From: Anaerolineae bacterium
GTDB taxonomy: Bacteria > Chloroflexota > Anaerolineae > Epilineales > JAHCIE01
Length of the DNA: 17,330 nt
NCBI GenBank assembly: GCA_026129385.1
Contig: JAHCIE010000034.1
Location: 1-17,330, forward strand
Direction of reading: 5' to 3'
A program made the translations under genes and the position numbers. Within the stretch, counting starts at the first letter, position 1; every line of letters begins with the position of its first letter. The notes under the pieces were generated by a model. That model saw nothing but the letters and a program-made list of their open reading frames with translations, was not told where the DNA came from and searched no databases. Positions 11,963-17,330 of this stretch are shown here, piece after piece.

Positions 11963-14900
11963 ATGTACGCCGAACTGCACGCCCACAGCCATTTCTCCCT
12001 GCTCGATGGCGCGTCGTCGCCAGAGGCGCTGGTCGAGGAGGCCGCGCGGCTGGGACTATCCGCCCTCGCCCTCACCGACCACGATGCCCTGTACGGCGCG
12101 GTACGCTTCTGGCGCGCGGCGCGGGACGCCGGGCTGCACCCCGTCATCGGCGCCGAGGTGACGCTGGAGGGTGAGAGCCATCTCACCTTGCTGGCTGAGA
12201 CCCAGGCCGGCTACGCCAATCTCTGCCGCCTCCTCTCCTGGGGACGAGTTGCGAGTGACGAGGGGCGTGTTGCGAGTGAAGACAAGACAGCGGGACGTTC
12301 TGCTCTCCCCTCTTCTTCTCGCTACTCGTCACTCGCCACTCGCTACTCCCCTCCATGGCCTGGCAAGAGTGCACCTCGGCTCCCTTGGGACGCCCTGCGC
12401 GCCCACTGCCACGGTCTCATCGCCCTGTCCGGCTGCCGCCGTGGACCCGTCGCCGCGCCCCTGTTGCGGGGTGACACCGAGACGGCCTCCCTGGCCGCCG
12501 CTCGCCTGCGCGAGGTCTTCGGTCCCGACCACCTCTTCGTCGAGCTGCAACGCCACCTGCTGCCGGACGAGCCGTCCCTGATCCGCAGCCTGGTCGACCT
12601 TGCCCGACGCCTCGACCTGCCCCTGGTCGCCACCAACAATGTCCATTATGCCACCCGCGCCGAGCATCGTCTGCAGGATGTGCTGGTCGCCATCCACCAC
12701 CTCACCACCCTCGACGACGCCCACGCCCGCGGCCTGCTGCGCTCCAATTCCGAGACCTGCCTCAAGTCCCCGACCGAGATGGCTCGACTGTTCAAGGCTT
12801 TCCCCGATGCGCTGGCCAATACCCTTCGCATCGCCGAGCGCTGCCAGGTCAGTCTCGACTTCAGCGGCCAGCGCCTGCCCGCCTTCCCCGTCCCCGACGG
12901 CCACACGCCTTTCAGCTTCCTCTACGACCTGTGCCAGCAGGGCCTCCACCGCAAGGTCCAACCCGTGACGCCCGACGCCAGCCGCCAACTCGCGCGGGAG
13001 CTGGACGTCATCGAGAAGACCGGCCTGGCGGGCTACTTCCTGGTGGTCTGGGACATCGTCCGCTTCGCCCAGCGCCAACGCATCCGCTACCAGGGGCGCG
13101 GCTCGGCGGCCAACTCCCTGGTGGCCTACCTGCTGGACATCACGCCGGTGGACCCGCTGCGCTTCAACCTCCTCTTCGAGCGCTTCCTCAGCGACGACCG
13201 CCACACCATGCCCGACATCGACATCGACTTCGCCGCCGACCGCCGCGAGGAGGTCATCCAGTACGTCTACGACCGCTACGGCGCCGAGCACACGGCCATG
13301 GTCTGCAACGTCGTCACCTTCCGCGACCGCTCCGCCCGCCGCGACATGGAGAGAGTGGTCAGTGGTCAGTGGCTCTCAGTGGTGCGCGGCGTTACGCGCA
13401 GGCCAGAAGGGGACAGGGCACAGGGCACAGAGGACAGGCATGAAGGTGAGGCGGGCAGTGAGGAGGAAGACAGCGCACAGCACGGAGCAGGCGGAGAGCA
13501 GCAGCGCCATGCGGCCCCCTCTTCTCCTCGCTACTCGTCACTCGCCACTCGCCACTTTCTCGAAGGTCTCCCGCGCCATCTCTCCATCCACAGCGGCGGC
13601 ATGCTCATTACCGCCGCCCCCCTGGTCGAGGTCGTGCCCGTCGAGCGGGCCACGATGCCAGGGCGGGTCGTGGTCCAGTGGGACAAGGACAGCGTGGAAG
13701 ACGCGGGCCTCATCAAGCTCGACCTGCTGGGCCTGCGGATGCTGGGTCTGGTGGACGAGGCCGCCCGCCTCATCGCGGCGCGCACGGGCACGCCCCCGCC
13801 CCTGGACCGCCTGCCCCTGGACGACCTCCGCATCTACGACCTTCTCTGCGCGGGCGACACGATCGGCGCCTTCCAGGTCGAGTCTCGTGCCCAGATCTCC
13901 ATGCTCCCCCGCCTCAAGCCCCGCTGCTTCGACGACATCGTCGTGGCCGTGTCCATCGTGCGGCCTGGCCCCATCCAGGGCGGCATGGTCCACCCCTACC
14001 TGCGGCGGCGGGCGGGCCTGGAGCCGGTGACCTATCCCCATCCCTCGCTGGAACCGGTGCTGCGCGAGACCCTGGGGGTCATCCTGTTCCAGGAGCAGGT
14101 GCTGCGGGTGGCGATGGTCGCGGCGGGGTTCAGCGGCGGCGAGGCCGACCATCTCCGCCGCGCCATGTCCCGCGACCGCGGCCCCGGCGAGATGGCGCGG
14201 CTGCGAGCGCGCTTCGTCCAGGGGGCGGCCGTCAACGGCCTGGCCGAGGCGACGGCCCACACCGTCTTCGACCAGTTGGCGGCCTTCGCCGCCTACGGCT
14301 TCTGCAAGAGCCACGCGGCGGCCTTCGCCCACCTGGCCTACCAGTCCCTCTGGCTCAAGCTCTACCACCCGGCCGAGTTCACCTGCGCCCTGCTCAACCA
14401 CCAGCCGATGGGCTTCTACTCGCCGTCGGTGATCATGGGCGACGCCCAGCGCCACGGCGTCGTCATTCGTCACCCCGACGTCAACCGTAGCGCGGAGACG
14501 TGCCGCATCGAGGGCGAGGCGGTGCGGCTGGGGCTGCGCTACCTCCACGGCTTCGGCCCGACCGCCCATGCCCGGTTGCTCGCGGCGCGGAGCGAGCAGC
14601 CCTTCGTCAACCTGGTCGACCTGTGCCACCGCACCCGCCTGCCCCGCGCCCTGGTCGAGACCCTGATCCGGTCAGGCGCGCTGGACGAGATGAGCGGGGG
14701 GGAAGGGCAGCGGCGCACCCTGATGTGGGACCTGGGCGCGCTGGACTACCGCGAGGAAGCGCTGGACCTGGTGGCCCCGGTGGAACCGGCGAGCCTACCC
14801 GACCTGACGGAGCGGGAGGCCCTGGCCTGGGAGGTGGAGTTGCTCGGCATGGCTCCAGGCGACCACCCCATGCGCCTGTACCGCCAGGAACTGACGACGG

Positions 14901-15196
14901 CCGGCGTGCTGACGTGCGAGGACCTGACCCACCGCCGCGACGGCGAGGTGGCCCGCGTCGCCGGTGAGGCGGTCGTCCGCCAGCGTCCCCCGACGGCGAA
15001 GGGCCACGTCTTCTTCACCCTGGAGGACGAGACGGGCCTGGTCAACCTCATCCTCCGCCCCGACGTGTACGAGCGCCGACGCGAGACCTGGGACCAGGCG
15101 CTGCTGGTGGTGCGTGGCCGTCTCCAGCGCGAGGGCGCTGCCCTGAGCCTGCTGGCCCTCGACGTCGAAGCCCTCGCTGATGTCACAGGCCCATGA
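11963..15196 (+). CDS. dnaE2: DnaE2: error-prone DNA polymerase III alpha subunit, with two repeat-derived insertions
   Basis: The 1077-residue protein begins MYAELHAHSHFSLLDGASSP, a PHP domain. PDIDIDF (417-423) supplies catalytic Asp418 and Asp420, and KLDLLGL the third, Asp587. Fingers motifs include VGFQVES-like IGAFQVESRAQ, RPGPIQGGMVHPYLRRR, ILFQEQVLRVAM and LRRAMSRDRG. The C-terminus has an OB-like ETGLVNLILRPDVYERR. It should be the polymerase of the mutasome, extending across damaged bases. Residues about 95-134 and 465-532 are encoded by heptanucleotide repeat elements, both in frame; the second stands where the thumb subdomain should be. The ATG at 11963 has no SD; an in-frame GTG at 11864 would add 33 repeat-encoded residues. 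All else looks intact, so function may or may not survive. Confidence 0.9.
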   Translation: MYAELHAHSHFSLLDGASSPEALVEEAARLGLSALALTDHDALYGAVRFWRAARDAGLHPVIGAEVTLEGESHLTLLAETQAGYANLCRLLSWGRVASDEGRVASEDKTAGRSALPSSSRYSSLATRYSPPWPGKSAPRLPWDALRAHCHGLIALSGCRRGPVAAPLLRGDTETASLAAARLREVFGPDHLFVELQRHLLPDEPSLIRSLVDLARRLDLPLVATNNVHYATRAEHRLQDVLVAIHHLTTLDDAHARGLLRSNSETCLKSPTEMARLFKAFPDALANTLRIAERCQVSLDFSGQRLPAFPVPDGHTPFSFLYDLCQQGLHRKVQPVTPDASRQLARELDVIEKTGLAGYFLVVWDIVRFAQRQRIRYQGRGSAANSLVAYLLDITPVDPLRFNLLFERFLSDDRHTMPDIDIDFAADRREEVIQYVYDRYGAEHTAMVCNVVTFRDRSARRDMERVVSGQWLSVVRGVTRRPEGDRAQGTEDRHEGEAGSEEEDSAQHGAGGEQQRHAAPSSPRYSSLATRHFLEGLPRHLSIHSGGMLITAAPLVEVVPVERATMPGRVVVQWDKDSVEDAGLIKLDLLGLRMLGLVDEAARLIAARTGTPPPLDRLPLDDLRIYDLLCAGDTIGAFQVESRAQISMLPRLKPRCFDDIVVAVSIVRPGPIQGGMVHPYLRRRAGLEPVTYPHPSLEPVLRETLGVILFQEQVLRVAMVAAGFSGGEADHLRRAMSRDRGPGEMARLRARFVQGAAVNGLAEATAHTVFDQLAAFAAYGFCKSHAAAFAHLAYQSLWLKLYHPAEFTCALLNHQPMGFYSPSVIMGDAQRHGVVIRHPDVNRSAETCRIEGEAVRLGLRYLHGFGPTAHARLLAARSEQPFVNLVDLCHRTRLPRALVETLIRSGALDEMSGGEGQRRTLMWDLGALDYREEALDLVAPVEPASLPDLTEREALAWEVELLGMAPGDHPMRLYRQELTTAGVLTCEDLTHRRDGEVARVAGEAVVRQRPPTAKGHVFFTLEDETGLVNLILRPDVYERRRETWDQALLVVRGRLQREGAALSLLALDVEALADVTGP
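12241..12358. repeat. Heptanucleotide repeat element B inside the dnaE2 PHP domain
   Basis: The left arm has AGTTGCG and AGTGACG (12247-12260) and further degenerate units. The right arm has four exact tandem heptads, CGCTACT, CGTCACT, CGCCACT, CGCTACT (12320-12347). It is read in the dnaE2 frame as SSSRYSSLATRYSPPW and interrupts the usual link between LCRLLS and LPWDALRAH. Confidence 0.8.
13355..13558. repeat. Heptanucleotide repeat element C inside the dnaE2 palm/thumb region
   Basis: The left part carries GTGGTCA twice (13355-13368) and GGGCACA twice (13416-13429). The right part has CGCTACT, CGTCACT, CGCCACT, CGCCACT (13529-13556). About 38 nt of the right arm (from CCCTCTTCT) nearly equals that of element B, so the two share an origin. 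It is in frame and reads SSPRYSSLATRHF just before the conserved LEGLPRHLSIHSGGM. Confidence 0.8.
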
Positions 15197-15268
15197 GCCG
15201 CCGCCTCGAACGCCACTTGCTTAGGGGAAGCGGTGCCAGGTAGAATTGACCGAGCCGAGCATGGAGAG

Positions 15269-15282
15269 GACAGAACTCTGTC
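15269..15282. promoter_or_regulatory. Operator-like palindrome upstream of the DUF5071 gene
   Basis: GACAGA and TCTGTC flank a 2-nt centre, giving a compact dyad of the size bound by dimeric repressors. It lies in the 143-nt gap after dnaE2. A TATAGA (15289-15294) follows, without a convincing -35. The rest of 15197-15339 shows no gene and no clear terminator. Confidence 0.3.
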
Positions 15283-15339
15283 AGATCATATAGACAATTG
15301 CACCTTTCTGCTATGTCACCACCCCTTGCCGAGGTTGAT

Positions 15340-15747
15340 ATGGAAGTTGACCCTCGCTCCCTCCTTCCACGCCATCGGTCCGACGTCGAACACGTCAAGG
15401 CGCTCGTCGACCTTGGATATCCGGCTATTGCGCCCGTGCTGCGTGATATCGCAGAGTGGCTGCAGGATGGCAACTGGCCGATCTCGCGCCCGATAGGCCG
15501 GTTTCTCGCCTCTATCGGTGAGCCGGTCTTGCCGACGATACGAGAGGTGCTCACGGGAGACGACGATGTCTGGAAATACTGGTGCATTGATCTCGTCATG
15601 AGAGAGATGGTGCCCCAGATAGGGGAGCAACTGCGCCCTGAACTGGAACGTATTGCGTATTACCCCACGCCGGGCGAGCGTATGGAGGAGGTTGATGTGG
15701 AAGCGCGGGCTGCCCTGAAGCAGTTCGAACAGGGCTGTTCGTCCTAG
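15340..15747 (+). CDS. DUF5071 family protein
   Basis: This 135-residue soluble protein begins MEVDPRSLLPRHRSDVEHVK and contains the family pattern IAEWLQDGNWPISRPIGRFL, ASIGEPVLPTIREVL, DDVWKYWCIDLVM and PGERMEEVDVEARAAL. DUF5071 is a small helical family of unknown function, resembling HEAT-like repeats. The start at 15340 has GAGG 5 nt upstream and fits the family N-terminus; upstream TTG (15298) and ATG (15313) starts lack SD sites. It sits alone between dnaE2 and the MOSC gene with lower GC than its neighbours, so it may be unrelated to the mutasome. Confidence 0.75.
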   Translation: MEVDPRSLLPRHRSDVEHVKALVDLGYPAIAPVLRDIAEWLQDGNWPISRPIGRFLASIGEPVLPTIREVLTGDDDVWKYWCIDLVMREMVPQIGEQLRPELERIAYYPTPGERMEEVDVEARAALKQFEQGCSS

Positions 15748-15789
15748 CGGGCATGGGACCATGACCTGCCGAAGACATGGGAGGCCGAA

Positions 15790-16332
15790 ATGAATGGGAC
15801 GGTGATGTCGGTGAGTTGCAGCGGCAGTCATACCTTCAGCAAACAGCCCCAGGCAAGCATCAGCTTGCTGGCGGGCCTGGGTGTCGAGGGGGACGCCCAC
15901 CTAGGCGAGACGGTGAAGCATCGCTCACGGGTCCGCCAGGACCCCAGCCAGCCGAACCTGCGCCAGGTGCATCTCATCCAGGCGGAGCTGTTCGACGAAT
16001 TGCGCGCCAAAGGCTTCAACGTGTCGGCGGGCGACATGGGCGAGAATATCACCACCCAGGGGATGGACCTGTTGAGCCTGCCGACGGGTACCCGTCTCCA
16101 TCTGGGCGAGAGCGCCGTCGTCGAGGTCACGGGGCTACGCAACCCGTGCGCCCAACTCGACACCTTCCAGCCCGGCTTGATGGCGGCCGTGCTCGATCGA
16201 GATACGCAGGGCACCCTGATCCGCAAAGCAGGGGTGATGGGGATCGTCGTCACAGGCGGCGAGGTGCGGCCTGGGGATGCCATTCGGGTTGAACTTCCGC
16301 CTACGCCATACCGGCCTCTTGAGCGAGTCTAG
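15790..16332 (+). CDS. MOSC domain protein
   Basis: This 180-residue stand-alone MOSC (molybdenum cofactor sulfurase C-terminal) domain contains GLGVEGDAHLGETVKHRSR, QVHLIQAELFDEL, the GDMGENITTQG turn, and the conserved Cys120 in GLRNPCAQLDTFQPG, the presumed metal or sulfur ligand. It ends with GVMGIVVTGGEVRPGD. MOSC proteins bind or transfer sulfur or molybdenum cofactor; the substrate of this subgroup is not known to me. GGGAGG lies 5 nt before the ATG. It converges on the radical SAM gene across a strong stem-loop. Confidence 0.9.
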   Translation: MNGTVMSVSCSGSHTFSKQPQASISLLAGLGVEGDAHLGETVKHRSRVRQDPSQPNLRQVHLIQAELFDELRAKGFNVSAGDMGENITTQGMDLLSLPTGTRLHLGESAVVEVTGLRNPCAQLDTFQPGLMAAVLDRDTQGTLIRKAGVMGIVVTGGEVRPGDAIRVELPPTPYRPLERV

Positions 16333-16376
16333 CTCGGGAGCGCACCTCATCAGACCGCTTGAGGGGAGACCGTATA

Positions 16377-16425
16377 GCATCAAGGAGGCGGAGGCCGTAG
16401 CGCCAAGACCTCGCCTCCTTGATGC
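16377..16425. terminator. Bidirectional terminator stem between convergent genes
   Basis: GCATCAAGGAGGCG (16377-16390) is matched exactly by CGCCTCCTTGATGC (16412-16425), a 14-bp perfect stem with a 21-nt loop. It lies between the MOSC stop (16332) and the radical SAM stop (16437), so it can end transcripts from both sides. It lacks a long T-run. Confidence 0.7.
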
Positions 16426-16436
16426 CACACGCTGGC

Positions 16437-17114
16437 TCAGTCGATCTCAACTGCCTCGGCTTGCTCCAGCCACTCCCCTGGCTTCGGGATCACGCGCTGG
16501 TTACGACTCCCCCGCCACTCGCCGGCGTCGTCAGCCAGCCGCGCAACGAAGGGGCCGTCGATGAGGAGATCAATCAGCCGCAGGCAAGCGTGGATCTCAG
16601 GCTCAGGGCGTTGAGCCAGGGCTTCGAGGGTGTAGCCGCTGTACACGACGATGTGGACACCGTGGGCCTTGAGGCGTTGCAGCAGCGCGAGCAAGCCGTT
16701 CGGCTGAAGCGTCGGCTCTCCCCCTGTGATCGTGATCCCATCCCGCGGCTGGCTGGCGGGGTCGAGCAAGAGGCCCGCCACCGTCTCCACACTGAGCAGA
16801 ACGCCGCCATCCGTTGGATGGGTCGAACTGAGTCCGCATTGAGGACAGCCGAGGGTGCAGCCCTGGACTTGGCACACGCTCCGGCGTCCGGGGCCGTCGA
16901 CCACTGAACTGTGATAGAGGCGGGCGACGCGCAATATCGGGCCTGACGACGGCGTCGAGTCAGGCAAGGGCAGGCTGACCAGAGGGCGAGCGCAGTTGAG
17001 GTCGTGGCCCGTCGGGAGGAGGTCGTCGGCCAGCGCAGACACCTCCTCCGCCGTCAGTCCTTCCGCCACCAGATCACCTGTCGCCGGGTCCACAATCCAC
17101 GTCTGTTCCCTCAT
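16437..17114 (-). CDS. Radical SAM protein of the single 4Fe-4S cluster, NrdG-like type
   Basis: The 225-residue protein has the radical SAM cluster motif CTLGCPQC (Cys86, Cys90, Cys93; CxxxCxxC) preceded by Cys81, the SAM-binding GGEPTLQ (131-137), and VYSGYTLEAL with LIDGPFV typical of activating enzymes such as NrdG. The short length and single cluster fit an activase or small-peptide modifier. Its N-terminus (MREQTWIVDPATGDLVAEGL) is an extra 55-60 residue region. The start at 17114 overlaps the DUF2997 stop as ATGA and has GAGGGGG 5 nt upstream. Tight coupling to DUF2997 suggests that small protein is its partner or substrate; no nrdD gene is present here. Confidence 0.85.
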   Translation of the reverse strand: MREQTWIVDPATGDLVAEGLTAEEVSALADDLLPTGHDLNCARPLVSLPLPDSTPSSGPILRVARLYHSSVVDGPGRRSVCQVQGCTLGCPQCGLSSTHPTDGGVLLSVETVAGLLLDPASQPRDGITITGGEPTLQPNGLLALLQRLKAHGVHIVVYSGYTLEALAQRPEPEIHACLRLIDLLIDGPFVARLADDAGEWRGSRNQRVIPKPGEWLEQAEAVEID

Positions 17115-17311
17115 CGTCGCCCCCTCGGTTTGACCCTGGACTGCACCTGCACCCGTGCGTAGTACTCCGCTGTCTTCTGCTCGCGGGTGGGCTTTCCCAC
17201 CAGCTCTTCCACCAGCTTGGCGACGTCGTCGCACGTGGGCCCGGCGATGCCCTGGATGTGCATCTTCAGCTCGCCCGTCGTCGGGTTGATGCTGAACTCA
17301 ATCGTCGGCAT
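17111..17311 (-). CDS. DUF2997 family small protein
   Basis: The 66-residue protein MPTIEFSINPTTGELKMHIQ... has the family pattern of a beta-rich start followed by IAGPTCDDVAKLVEEL, including the conserved G-P-x-C (Cys27). The C-terminus is basic (SRVKPRGRR). DUF2997 is of unknown function; from memory it is often near DUF1257 (Ycf35-like) and Ycf46-like AAA ATPase genes, which would lie beyond the right edge. GAGGGAGGG lies 4 nt before the ATG. Its stop overlaps the next start by 4 nt. Confidence 0.8.
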   Translation of the reverse strand: MPTIEFSINPTTGELKMHIQGIAGPTCDDVAKLVEELVGKPTREQKTAEYYARVQVQSRVKPRGRR

Positions 17312-17330
17312 GACACCCTCCCTCAGTAGC

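Noticed and set aside
13355..13558. Insertion in dnaE2 as an intein or group I/II intron
   Set aside because: It has no splice-junction Cys/Ser or His-Asn end, no endonuclease, is only about 200 nt, and shares heptads with two other elements in the window.

Overview
The window is GC-rich, with dense overlapping genes, near-consensus sigma70-type promoters and Shine-Dalgarno (SD) sites. The imuA-imuB-DUF6504-dnaE2 set, the two-repeat DUF305 lipoprotein and the heptanucleotide repeats suggest a Chloroflexota-like or actinobacterial-like bacterium. This taxonomic guess is weak, and no RNA gene or replication origin is present to settle it.

Layout. (1) 1-4250, minus strand: a metal/redox island. 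It holds a truncated exported-protein gene at the window edge, a broken rhodanese gene, a DUF305 lipoprotein and a P1B-type copper/heavy-metal ATPase with a rare Cys-Pro-Asp (CPD) membrane motif. (2) 4468-9461, minus strand: one tightly packed apparent operon, a dedicated beta sliding clamp (dnaN paralogue) followed by six genes in the order E-C-F-B-A-ThiF of the PRTRC (ParB-Related, ThiF-Related Cassette) system. This is a complete prokaryotic ubiquitin-like set: ubiquitin-like protein (C), E1/ThiF, E2-like protein (B, with an H...N...GRIC motif) and JAMM isopeptidase (A, exact HSH-x7-SxxD). (3) 9549-15196, plus strand and divergent: the SOS mutasome imuA (RecA-like), imuB (catalytically dead Y-family polymerase with a QLALW clamp motif), a DUF6504 gene and dnaE2. 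The shared divergent region carries a perfect TTGACA-18-TATAAT promoter with a LexA-like box in the spacer. (4) 15197-17330: DUF5071 and MOSC-domain genes (plus), converging on a 14-bp terminator stem with a DUF2997 / radical SAM pair (minus).

The main hypothesis is that regions 2 and 3 form one functional unit. A ubiquitin-like conjugation and deconjugation machine is co-encoded with its own sliding clamp, opposite an error-prone polymerase complex that must bind a clamp. The first PRTRC protein ends in a canonical clamp-binding pentapeptide (QLALF), a direct physical link between the two halves. Eukaryotes control translesion synthesis by ubiquitylating their clamp, PCNA; this locus may be a bacterial counterpart. 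That is inference from gene content and motifs.

A second notable feature is a family of heptanucleotide-repeat elements. One forms the dnaE2 leader, one lies in frame in its PHP domain, and one replaces, in frame, most of the segment where the polymerase thumb should be.
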